This document shows, piece after piece, positions 36,301-46,158 of a DNA stretch of 64,000 nt (within the stretch, counting starts at the first letter, position 1; each line of letters begins with the position of its first letter). The stretch is from Coprinopsis marcescibilis (Eukaryota; Basidiomycota; Agaricomycetes; Agaricales; Psathyrellaceae). The notes beneath the pieces were generated by a model. It made no database searches. It saw only the letters and a program-made list of their open reading frames with translations, and had not been told where the DNA came from. The stretch covers positions 1-64,000 of the forward strand of contig ML210316.1 of the NCBI GenBank assembly GCA_004369085.1, written 5' to 3'. The position numbers were made by a program, and so were the translations under genes.

Positions 36301-36978
36301 GACGACCCAGAATACGTTGCCCGGGAGAAGATGGCGTTCGGCTTGTGCAGAGGGAACAGCATGAAGCGCTGCGTCAGCATTGCGAGTGACCGAACGCGTC
36401 TTTTTGTACAACGCCGGCTTCCAGATAGGCAGACCGAAGGGGTGCTCGACGTTGATGAGCGACTGGCGCTCCTTTAATGTGATGGGGTCATCGTCAACCC
36501 TTGCATCGTCCCCATCCCCCGAGTCCCCGCTGGATCCAGTGTCGTCATCGGGTCCTGGAGCTGGAGCTGGAGCTTTGCCCGGGCGTCGTTGGTTGTGGCG
36601 TTCCCGCTCGACGGGGTCCTGCTGGTTGTCGTCGAAAGGGGTGAGGTCCTCATCGAGCTCGCTGAACGCGTCGTCGTCCCGGTATCTGCGAGAGGGCGCC
36701 TGGGAACTGCTTACACTGGTGCTTCGCATGGCGCGACGTGTAGCAGATGAATTGCGGACATTCATGGAAGATGTATGCTGCCACGAGGAGGGAGGAGAGG
36801 GGGCGGGGAAATAGGAGGTTCCCTGGTTATGGTGCTGAGGGGTTTCAGTTGGAGACCATTGCGAACTGCGACTGATGCTTCGATGCAGTTGACTATAGCC
36901 TGACGGCGTTGGAGTGGACGATAGATTTACAGATTCGTCGTCTTCCTCAGTTGTCGTTGGAGGAAAGGTGCTTGCCAT
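33374..36978 (-). CDS. Vnx1-type vacuolar cation/H+ antiporter (CaCA family)
   Basis: Six exons (34975-36978, 34755-34919, 34066-34696, 33861-34008, 33689-33805, 33374-33632) keep frame and give 1107 aa. A long disordered N-terminus (about 190 residues) precedes the extended membrane region, which includes a DUF307/YccF-like pair (LLYLTPFGGKKYARLVYGLG). The first CaCA repeat has FIGMAVASISAQSSIGMGAVINATFGSLIEI; the second has LVPNTTEFMNAMSFALNGNIALRMEIGSAYALQ. The NATFGS motif replaces the GNA-E consensus of simple CAX exchangers, as in yeast Vnx1, a low-affinity Na+/K+ (and Ca2+) proton antiporter of the vacuole. A hydrophilic loop of roughly 220 residues separates the repeats. A four-cysteine pair (VCSGC, WICDHC) in exon 2 is a possible metal-binding luminal loop. 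Confidence 0.92.
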
Positions 36979-37007
36979 CGATGGGCAACGTTCTTAACTC
37001 TTTTCTG

Positions 37008-37030
37008 GTCGTCGTCGTCGTTGTCGTCGT
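37008..37030. repeat. GTC/GAC trinucleotide microsatellite
   Basis: An interrupted GTC repeat lies about 30-55 bp upstream of the antiporter ATG, so in its 5' leader or core promoter. Scattered GTCGTC units continue to about 37075. Confidence 0.75.
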
Positions 37031-37247
37031 TAAATGTGTCGTCAGAGTCGTCAACAAGTCGTCAATGTCGTCGTTGATCCCACTAAAGAAGCCAGCTCAC
37101 AGCAACCTCCTTTAGGAAGTCAACACAAACAGCCACCGCAGTCTAGATTCCCAATAGCTAGCTCTACAAAAAAACATAAACATTTCAAGAAACTAATTAA
37201 ATTCGGCCATATATCGTCATAGAATGTCATACTGAATCTCTCTCTAA

Positions 37248-39479
37248 TTATTTCTTCATCAGTTTCTCGTGCAGTTGTGCGCCCTTCAACTTGGCTCGTA
37301 AGTAGTCCAGCCGCGCCTCGTATCGAAGAGCAACCTCCTCGCGCCGTCGCCGAATATCATCCATCTCATTCTCGGCTTCGTCTTCCATCCCAATCCGTGC
37401 GTCTTCGTCTTCATGCACCACATCCATGGGAAGGTGCCCAGTACTCCTGACAAGGCTGATACTCGAGTTGTTCATCGCTCTGAGATGTCCATGCGAGATC
37501 GCGGCAGGTAGTGCCGGGACAGGTGGTGCTTGCATCTGACTTTTCTCGTGCCGTCTATCCGTTGACGTGAAACTCGAAGATGAGTTTTTGCGCTGTAAAG
37601 ACGCAGGTGACGCCAGAGTCCCATTCGGTGACAAGATATGACTGCCTTTCGCCCTTAAACTTTTGCTCCTGCTCGATATCGCCGACCGCGCCATTGAGGG
37701 TGCAACTGAAGGCGCCGTCCCCACCGAGACCCCCGACCGAATAGATAGTACGTCGCTCTCACTAGGATTAAGCCTCCTCTGTGATCGCGTATCGGAAAGC
37801 CTCGCTGTCCATTGAGAACCTTCGCCTTGACTGCTTCCCTTGGCTAGATCAGCGGACTTTAGCGAAGGTTTTGGTGGATGATGCCTCCGGGCTTTACTCA
37901 GAGTAGTCAATTCAAGGCCATTGAAGGCGTCCATCAGCCGACGTTGCTCTGCTTCGACAGCCTGTATCTCCCGCTGGACATCCTGCGCCGTCTTCAAATT
38001 GTCTTCATCAAAAACATCACGTATGCTTGTCGCATATCTCGTGTCAGACCCGATAACACGAGTAGGAAAGGAGGAAGGCGGCGTTTGCAGTTTCCTGATG
38101 CTCCCGGTTGTCGAACGATTCCCCGAGGACGAAAAGTGGCCGCTATCCGAATGGCCTTTATCAGACCCCGATGCTCCGCGTTTCGACGAGATTGATATGG
38201 TATCAGCTTGTGCCCGAGAGACCGTGGTATTGATAGACGAGTTGCTCGACTTCTTGGATATGGAGGGCCGGAACCGGAAGATTTTAGAGGAACTGGATTT
38301 GCCGGACCACACGCTAGAGGCATCGCTGTCCTTCGCTGGTGACGTAGCGGACGATGAGCGCCTCCCAGTTGCCCGTCGAATCAAATCCGCAACCCCCCCA
38401 CCAAATGACATCGAATTTCTCGAATGTATCGAGCTAGGCCGGGGTACCTCCACCTGGAAATTCGACAGGGGTCGGAGCGTCGCTTTAGCGAACAGAGCAG
38501 GCGTTAGAACGATAGGAGCGTGAACGTATGAATGATTCCCTCACTTCGTCCGTCAGCGTTCGAACCGTTCCTCGGCCTCGGTCGCGTAGCAGGAACTATC
38601 GACTCCTCTTGAGGAACGACTGCAGCAGTAGCGAATCTGTCGAACAAGCTTTGTCGGAGAAGGCGGTATTCATCATCGCTAGATATATTAAAATCCAGTT
38701 AAGCATAGGTCCTGCTATAGGAATAATAATGAAAAACCTACTTCAATAGACCCTCGGAATTTGCCACAGCCAGCTCATTCAGTCTCTGCGCCAGTGTCAC
38801 CCTAGAAACAACCTCAGTTCAGCACTATTCCGCCGCTAGATTAACCATTCACGTACGTGACACTATCTGCATGTTTCCGCTGTGGTGTAGGTGACAACAC
38901 AATGGTCGTGTCCCCACTTTTGCTCGGTGTTGACGGCCCTCTCCGCGACGAACGCACAGATGCACTTGATCCCGACGGTGCTATGACCTCCACTGTTCTC
39001 GATTTGGTTGGTGTTGGGGGTAACGACTTGTTGTCTGCGTAGCTCTTCTGCAAAATGCTCGCTGGGGTGGGTGGTGGATTTCGTTGGGATGTGCTTGGCC
39101 TGGGGCTGGCCCCAATACTGGCGCCGTTGGGGGCTGATGCCGGTGAAAGCATAGGGGTGACAACGCTTCCATTTTGTCTGCTACTTGTCTTTGTCGAAGA
39201 ATATGGCAGTTGCTCGACCTCTCGCTCCTTCCCCTTCTTGCCGTACTAAACGCGTCAAACGCCCATATCAATGCCCAGCGGAAGACGTGAGATAAAACAG
39301 CAAGGAAATGAAGAGTATACCGTGAGCCGCCCATATTCTTATGAAAAGCAAGGAGAAAGACGTACGAATCGTGACCTGATGACCTGGACCACGGACTTGT
39401 CCGCATGAGAGGTTGTGGCGACGGTGACAAAGCCGGTACCATTGGTCTCGTCTGGCTTTCGGGTTGAAAAAAAGCCCAT
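37248..39479 (-). CDS. Conserved basidiomycete 'MGFFS' family protein, unknown function
   Basis: The gene starts MGFFSTRKPDETNGTG (ATG at 39479). Early conserved blocks are KSVVQVIRSRF and YGKKGKEREVEQLPYSS. A Ser/Pro-rich region follows, then the best conserved motif TLAQRLNELAVANSEGLLNDDEYRLLRQ (split by the intron around 38690-38750) with FATAAVVPQEE. The last exon 37248-38482 is entered through an intron whose donor is GTGAGG (exon end 38545) and acceptor AAAG, and carries SSIHSRNSMSFGGGVADLIRRATGRRSS. The C-terminus is a charged helix (DDIRRRREEVALRYEARLDYL, likely coiled coil, residues in the last 60). I recognise this as a family recurring in basidiomycetes, from memory; no function is known. 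Some middle exon edges are approximate. Confidence 0.75.
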
Positions 39480-40125
39480 GTCTTCATAACGCGGCAATGG
39501 GGGCGAAGGCTGGGAGGATATTACCAGGGTCGCCTTGGACGTCGAGGACGAGCGGTACTTGTGGAGAGTTGATGATGGGCATGCGGCCCAGCAACGAAAC
39601 TCTAGATTGGAAATCACACGGTGTCCCATTTCCAGAAGTGAGAGTAGGACGTTTTAGGGCAGAAGAATTACAGTCCGGACGGTTCTACTTTTTAATCTAC
39701 CACTAGTTGAGCAGTCGCTATATACATATCTTACCCAGAATGATACCCAGCTTCTTCTTGTTTCATCCCATACATGTCCCAATCACTCCCATCAGCTGCC
39801 TTGCCAAGAGACAAGTTCCATCCTCCGAGTCCTGTAACCGGGTTTACCGCAGACTCGACTTAAAACGTAACGTCCTGCCACACAGCCCATTCGAGATTCG
39901 AGGTATTCATGCCTCAAACCTGTAACATGACCTTGATGGAGTAGAAAGCGCCGTTTGCTCTGGCCATCTGATCTTTGATGGAATAGTAGCTTGGATGTCC
40001 ACATCGAGATAGTAACTCGACCAAACGACTGACTCCGCAACAACGCAGTGAATGGACATTGCCTGGCTGCTCTGACGCATAAGTGTTTCCGGTCAACATT
40101 TATTGAATTGCTCGGGACCGGTAAT
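39480..40125. other. Intergenic spacer
   Basis: It is the promoter of the MGFFS-family gene and the 3' flank of the CHL1 gene. No coding exon or repeat is supported. Confidence 0.55.
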
Positions 40126-43100
40126 TCAAGCTTTTGCATTCCTCCTTGAACAGAATGTCGCCAACTCTTTGATGCTCTGTCCGAACGTGTCGTTGACGAC
40201 TAACCTTCCCCCAATCCATTTGGGCAGTTTGTTTCGAATAGCGGCGTTGGCATATCTACGGTCCAAAAGCAGAAGCGACGCCCAATCATTCCTGTGCCGT
40301 ATCGCCCGACCTGTTGAAGCAAGCAGTTAGGATGCGTAACTTGACTTAGCGGGCTGCTAGGCGGTGAACTGCGGTTCACCTACCTATGGTCTGGTTGACG
40401 GCATTCATACACATATTTTCATACAGCTCCGCAGCTGCATCTTTCTGACCTGCTGGCCGCGTAGCTTGACGCTTCTCCTCCAGCATCTTCACGTACTTCA
40501 TTCTTTCCCGTAGCTCCGCCGAACCTAAATTCGCGAAAGGTAATCCCACAACCACAACAGCTCGCGCGAGATCATCAGCAAAGTTCAACCCCTCCGAGAG
40601 TTTCGCTCCTATCACGGCGAACAGCAGAGCTCCTCCTTTCCGGTTTGAAGATGGAGGGGTCTGCCGTGACAGACCGCAAGGAAATTGGAATGATGCATCA
40701 GCTAACCAACCCACCATTCGTAACAGTGCATGAATACATACTTGGGCGGCTTTTGCGTACTCTTGGAGAACTGATTCAACTGCAGTGGTATCCTCCGGCT
40801 CGAAAAACACCTGCCAACGATATGATGTTCAATCGCAATGCTTTTCAACCCAGCTAACGACAACTGATCCATACAGTTTTCTTTGTGGCGAATCTGTCAA
40901 GAGTCTTGCTGCTAGCCCACACCGACTTGGCTGTGTTCAGAAAGTTGTATGAAGGGAAGAATACAATCATCCCAGCGGATATGATGGACATATAGTTGAA
41001 TAGAATTTGGCCTAGTTCAGCCAGCTAGAACATGTTAAAGAGTGCGGGTATCTCGACAGATCAATAGGGGCTTACCACGGCTGGATCGCTCTGCCTGGCA
41101 GCTTTGAAATCCAAATCGGCTCCTTTGGGTCCTTTCATCACAACCAAAGGTTTGATGTTATCTTCAGGAATGACATGTCCGCAAGAGAAGCTTGTAATCC
41201 TCTCGGATGGCACACTGTAGAACAATTGGTTTACGATATCTGATATCTGATATTAAGACTCGTTAGTCACTCAATTGCCATGAGAAGGGTGCTACGCACA
41301 GGTGACATGGTCCCTCCGGCCAGGATGACTGATCGGGCATCTTCCACGACTTCAAGGAAAGAAGGTGCTGGGTTCAGCAGTTGGTACTTTAACTCCACGG
41401 ACGGTTCTTGTCCTGGTGTAACGATCAAGGAGAATGTTACGCGACCGTCTGCAATAGTCAACCCACGTTCGGCCAGCTGTAACACATCAAACAAGAACGG
41501 GGCCTACCGTCGTTGGAATTACTCAATGCAAGCATAAAGTCTTCAACAGCATGAAGCGGTGGAAGTGTTCCCTTTCTTGATTTACGGGGAACAGCTGGGT
41601 CTGCAATGGTCAGGTATCAGCACAGATATAATCGATTCGCACATAGTTTACCAACGTACCGCCATTTTTCTCCGCCTGTTTATCCGAATACCCAGATATC
41701 TTTCGTGCAATCTGCACTTCGCGTTATTAGCGGGTATCGCGGAGTCACATTACATTCGGGGCTTGCCTTGCTCCTTTTGAGATATGCCTCAACTTCCAAC
41801 AGGTCGATTACTGAAGCTCTTCGATCCATTCTCTGCATCATCTCAGAAACCTTCATCACTTCAACTTTCTCCGCCGAATCCTTGACGGACATTTTAACGG
41901 TTTTCCACTCGTGGATGTACTTCTTTAAAGCTTCCAAGAAAATCACTAGGCGCTTGAGCTGTAGTAGATTGGAGGGCGATAATCTGGTTTTGAAACGCTT
42001 GACATATACCGCGACTTGTTCCAACGATGCCAACAGGGTCGCAAATGGCAACCGATGTGTTGAAAGTGAAAGCAAGGTAGGTATCAAATCTAGATTCAGA
42101 CGTGAGTCAATGGACCCGTAATTGAGTTATATTACTCACTATGTGCTTCATCTATTATTACGATTTGATCCTTTAGGTCGATACCTAGAGCTTCTCGCGC
42201 AGACTTCTGCAATAGCAAATTGTAAGGCAAGGTTACGAGCTATTATAGACGTTAGTGCGATTACTAGGATCGTGAGAGCCATCTGTTCTGCCCACCTCCG
42301 CCTGCGAGATCGCTTTCCGAGAGCCAAAATAGGGACATGTATTTGCAAGACGACCAGCCTCTGCCAAGTCTTCAATATCCTTGGGAGAAGCCTTATGCAT
42401 ATATGTTAATCCCGAATGTACTGCTGTAGTGCATTGTTTCACTGACCAGAATCTGATCCCGGAAGTCGACCATGGCGACTTCTTCACCAGGGGGAGGTAG
42501 ATAAGGGCACCGTTTGTCCCCTTTGCCTGAATGTATGCGAGCAGTCAGTGGAAGGGTATGATACATTGAAGCATTGAGCTACACACCGCCAAGCAACTCT
42601 CGACATGCTTCATCCAGATCGCGAACTTTCGCTTTCAACTCCTCGTGTATGCACAGTTGCTTTCTTGATCCCAGCGAGACTGTTCTAAACTGCGCGTCAC
42701 AGCCTTCGCCTGCTACATTACCGACTGAAGACGACACTTTGGTGTCTACGTTCAGATGAGATACAGGTCTTTTTTTCGACCAAGTCGCGATATCTGGGCC
42801 GGGGGCCGCTGGGACCGGAGGGTCGTGAAAATCAGTGACTGAAAGTGATTCTTTGAGTTTCAGGCGTCGAAGTTCTGGCAGAACCTGTGATAGCTGCGAG
42901 TGCGTCCGTGATGCATAGTAAATCTTTGTACAGGTCATTTGTTCCTCTTCCGAGAGATGACTGCTCCGCTGCACACGGTCCAATCTGAATATCAATAAGA
43001 CGCCGGGTCAGTATGTTTCAGACAAGTATTAAAAGTGACTTCCACCTTTGCATCAGCGCTCGAAGTTCTGGTGATACATAATCCCCGTCTTCGTCGTGTT

Positions 43101-43754
43101 CTTCATCCTCCGGCAGAAACAAGTCTTCATCTTCATCTTCGTCTTTATCTAGAGCTTGCAACTTCTTGGCCTCTTTGTTGTATTTCTGAAAATAGCTTTT
43201 AGTACGCCTGAGAGACCAACAAAAGCCACTTGCCATCTTCTTTGTCACCCTTCCAGCTGCCATACGACGCATTTGCTCCTCGCGTTTCCGTGCCTTGGCA
43301 AGACGATCTTCATATTCTCGTTCCTCAGCTTCTAACTCCCGTCTAGCACGAGCCAACGTTTGTTCAATGACCCAATCCTTGATGCCTATTTTGAGTCGAT
43401 TAGTATCAACGCACTGCCCTGGTAAGTAAGGGTGGGCGCGCCAGTTGATTCATCACCATCTACACCAGAAATCGCTTTGAGTTTTCCCTTTCTTGCCCGG
43501 TTTTGTTCATCAAGTAGCCACGTCAGTGATGAGCAAAGCAAGGTCAAAGTTTTCCCCTGCACTCTCGCTACATTGTTAGAATCGTCCAGTTGGCCACCTT
43601 GGGTGCTCACCGTTCCCGTTGGACTCTCCACAATAGAAACAGACCTCTGCTCTATTGACGTGTATACATGGCGCATAAGGTCAACCTGAATCGGATATGG
43701 TGGGTCATAAGGGAAGGCAGGAAATTCTGAAGGAGTGGGCAAATGGAGATCCAT
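40126..43754 (-). CDS. chl1: Chl1/DDX11-type Fe-S DNA helicase
   Basis: This is a multi-exon gene (about 14 exons) starting [23 protein letters not shown], with the family's Q-motif context. Helicase motifs in order are: Walker [14 protein letters not shown], split by an intron at 43557-43610; [14 protein letters not shown] (Ia); the Fe-S cysteines ([26 protein letters not shown]); IVIIDEAH (II); [10 protein letters not shown] (III); [37 protein letters not shown] (V); and [14 protein letters not shown] (VI). The gene ends [13 protein letters not shown]. The family is an XPD-like 5'-3' helicase needed for sister-chromatid cohesion and replication of structured DNA. An acidic insert ([17 protein letters not shown]) precedes motif Ia, as in other members. 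Exon edges between 40860 and 42570 were not all verified. The promoter contains an inserted transposable element. Confidence 0.92.
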
Positions 43755-43849
43755 GGATGGCTTTCAATGCGTCGCGACGCGTTCAGCAGAGAGGAACGCG
43801 CCCTGGTTCAAATGTCACTGGGCATAATTACATAATATACGCGTTAAGG

Positions 43850-43878
43850 TTACAGTGTTTTGCATAATGACTTGCACA
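43850..43878 (+). repeat. Left terminal inverted repeat of MITE (with TA)
   Basis: These 29 bases are a perfect reverse complement of 44562-44590. The element proper starts at 43853 with CAGTGTTTTGCA, preceded by the TA dinucleotide. Confidence 0.9.
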
Positions 43879-44587
43879 ACGATATTCTGCGCAACTCGTT
43901 TGATGTGACACGGTAATTGCCGTGTCACGCTCATGCCGCTCGGCACGTCCAACTCTCACGCCAAGCGACGCTGTGAGGAAATCTTTGAACAGCAATGTCG
44001 AATCCGATTTGCAACAAATGAGGCGCCGTCGGGGATGCGACTGGAAGCAATTTGTATATACATACTTGAGCCAAGTCTAAATCTCCCCCATCTCTGAGCA
44101 CCGTAACCAGCGCTGCTCTTCATTCTCCATTGTAACGCCTGATTAAACAAGTCGCATCTCCTCAATTTTCCACGTATGTGAGGGGAGTGGAGGCAGGGTG
44201 GGATAGGCCCTTCTCCATACGCAAATTCAATATTTTGAAGCTTGAGCACATATAATTCGAGTGTTCATTCAACGATATGAGAAGGTTTCCGGTTGGTTTC
44301 CGGTACCATCATAACGTAGTCTTGGTAGGCATGAGGATGTATGTGCTGGTGCTGTCAGGTGCAGCTCAGGAGAGCTCGGTAGTCTATTCATCGAGCTAGT
44401 ACCCCAGTACGATGGAGACCACCACTAATGTGCGTCTGGGATCGCAATCCCTCTCTCCCACCAGCAGGCGGGCACTGGCCGGACGGCCCCTAGTGCAGTA
44501 CAGGCGCCGAAGCGTGACATCAGTCACAAATGATGGGAACAATATTTTGAATGAATTTCGCTGTGCAAGTCATTATGCAAAACACTG
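43853..44587. mobile_element. Non-autonomous Tc1/mariner-type element (MITE)
   Basis: It is 735 bp bounded by 26-bp perfect terminal inverted repeats that start 5'-CAGTG, each flanked by TA (43851-43852 and 44588-44589), as expected for a TA target duplication. With the flanking TA and one more matching base the repeat is 29 bp. Similarity between the arms continues imperfectly for about ten more bases inward. No frame inside encodes a DDE/D transposase; the longest is about 97 codons without family features. It is therefore a non-autonomous derivative needing transposase from elsewhere. It sits 98 bp upstream of the CHL1 start codon and may alter that promoter. Confidence 0.8.
43905..43928. 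repeat. Hairpin inside the MITE
   Basis: GTGACACGG and CCGTGTCAC are separated by 6 bases and form a perfect 9-bp stem just inside the left terminal repeat. Confidence 0.7.
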
Positions 44588-44590
44588 TAA
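44562..44590 (-). repeat. Right terminal inverted repeat of MITE (with TA)
   Basis: These 29 bases are a perfect reverse complement of 43850-43878. The element ends TGCAAAACACTG at 44587, followed by TA. Confidence 0.9.
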
Positions 44591-44628
44591 GTGGAAGTAA
44601 GTAAATTAATCCGGAATTAATCAGCCTC

Positions 44629-44636
44629 TGACGTCA
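44629..44636. promoter_or_regulatory. CRE palindrome TGACGTCA
   Basis: A perfect bZIP ATF/CREB site lies 40 bp right of the MITE, about 875 bp upstream of CHL1. Without the insertion it would have been about 140 bp upstream. Function is inferred from the motif only. Confidence 0.3.
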
Positions 44637-45118
44637 CTTCCTTTTAATTCCCAAATTACTCCTGCGGGGTCAGCCACTGGTCCCGACAGTCTCCACCCCA
44701 AGTCCATGAAGATAACGGAACCGATATAGTACAGATGCGGGTGGTTAATACAAAGGAGAAAGGGAAAAGAAAGAGAAAAAAAGGGGATTAGAATAAGAAA
44801 CTATCCCCGTTCAAGGGCTGAAAGGTGCATGCGTCAGGAACGACGAGGGCTGCGGGACATCCGGGTATCTTCCCTCCCTAGCCATTCCTCCTAAATGCAT
44901 TTCACTCAGCCCCCGTCCCCTAGGCGCCAAGTTCCGGAAAGCATTGGTTCGAATCCTCGGCCATCCACGATCTCTCAGGCTACGAGAACTGAACAAAGTA
45001 ATGCAGGATCACCAAACGTTCTACCAAATTCAAAGCAAAGACCGCAAACGAAAACCAGCGTTCTGGCGCGTCGCAGAGATAATTTACGGTCCGGAACCGC
45101 AAAGGGGTGGCGCGGTAA

Positions 45119-45960
45119 TTAGGCAGTGTTGTGGTAGTTCTTTAGCCATTTCTCGGCCTCGATGTACTCCTTCTTGACCCGAGCGAGAGTCTTGGTGATT
45201 AATTTCAACGCTTCGTGCTCAACGAGCGACCTGTCAGCGTCTTCATCTCGTAGATTCCCGTAGTTTTGGATCTTTTCGCATGACTTCTGCACTTTGGATA
45301 GTCCAAGAGCAGCAGAAGACCCTTTGAGAAAGTGCCCTAATGACGACAGTTCCTTGAGATCTTTGTCCAAGCTAAGTAGCGTCAGCTGATCGAATATAGC
45401 AGAAGGTTTGGCAATAAGGACTCACAGCGCTTCGTCAAGCTTTCCGAACGTCGCTATTGCCTGGGAGAAGTACTGCTCAGCCATCTCTTTCGAAAAGTCC
45501 GGATCATCCTCGTCGAGTTCTATCAGTTGAGAGAACACATCCATATCCACAATTTCTGACGACTCCTCATCTTCGTCATCCAACTCATCCTCGTCATCCG
45601 ATTCGCCCTTGTCATCCAGTTCGTCCTCGTTATCTAAAACGTCCTCGTCATCCTGCATGGCAGTAACAGTTAAACAATGTCATTTCAACGCGCTGGGAGC
45701 ACGATTAAGCACGAGATGCTCACCTTAAGTGTTGGCTGCTTAGGTGGTTGTGGGCTTGACGGTCGCGATGAATGTGAGGTGGTCACGGTCTGCGAATTGT
45801 GGGGCGGGGGAGGCGAGCCCTTTGGTCGATTGTGTGCGATAGGCTTTGCATCGTCGCGGGGGTGTGTGAGCGAGCGTGTTGGAGAGGATGTCGGCAACGA
45901 CTTGGAGGCGTTGTCGTCTCTGGGCAATGAAAGTGGGAGAAATGCGTGCTGCGTGGACAT
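45119..45960 (-). CDS. ypd1: Ypd1-like histidine phosphotransfer (HPt) protein with long N-terminal extension
   Basis: Three exons (45724-45960, 45426-45652, 45119-45371) keep frame and give 238 aa. The C-terminal half is a complete HPt four-helix domain: IVDMDVFSQLIELDEDDPDFS, FSQAIATFGKLDEAL, and the phosphorylation motif SSLGHFLKGSSAALG, with the phospho-acceptor His near residue 168. It ends KWLKNYHNTA. Ypd1 relays phosphate from hybrid histidine kinases to Ssk1 and Skn7 in the osmotic and oxidative stress (HOG) pathway. Yeast Ypd1 is about 167 aa; here the first 79 residues are a Pro/Ser/Thr-rich disordered tail, followed by about 30 almost purely acidic residues (DDEDVLDNEDELDDKGESDD). 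The extension could reflect a wrongly chosen start; an internal Met next to the acidic tract would give a standard-size protein. Confidence 0.92.
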
Positions 45961-46124
45961 GAGAGAAATGCGTAATATGAATGGGTAATGAACGACTTTA
46001 AAGGCGTCTGAATGAAAGCTGATTGTAGTTCTGATTATCAAAAATGGGGGCTCTCTGTTGTGACAATTACTCTCGTGACAAATCTAGACAAATCCAGTGA
46101 CAGCCACGCCAAATTCGTGGGTCC

Positions 46125-46132
46125 TGACGTCA
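46125..46132. promoter_or_regulatory. CRE palindrome TGACGTCA upstream of YPD1-like gene
   Basis: A perfect CRE lies 165 bp upstream of the YPD1-like ATG, in the 198-bp spacer shared with the end of the CoA-transferase gene. Atf1/Sko1-type bZIP factors that bind this site act downstream of the HOG pathway in other fungi, so feedback control is possible. Confidence 0.4.
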
Positions 46133-46158
46133 CTCCACATGACTGGCATGCGACACCC

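Larger units (their letters stand above)
43755..45118. other. Intergenic region carrying a transposon insertion
   Basis: It holds 98 bp of CHL1 upstream sequence, a 735-bp inverted-repeat element, a CRE palindrome at 44629-44636 and about 480 bp of sequence with no coding signal downstream of the YPD1-like gene. Confidence 0.7.

Noticed and set aside
43956..44249. 97-codon frame inside the MITE as a transposase
   Set aside because: It has no DDE/D motif or helix-turn-helix pattern and is far too short.
44945..44960. tRNA-like B box (GGTTCGAATCC)
   Set aside because: Neighbouring bases cannot form a T stem, and no A box lies at the right distance upstream.
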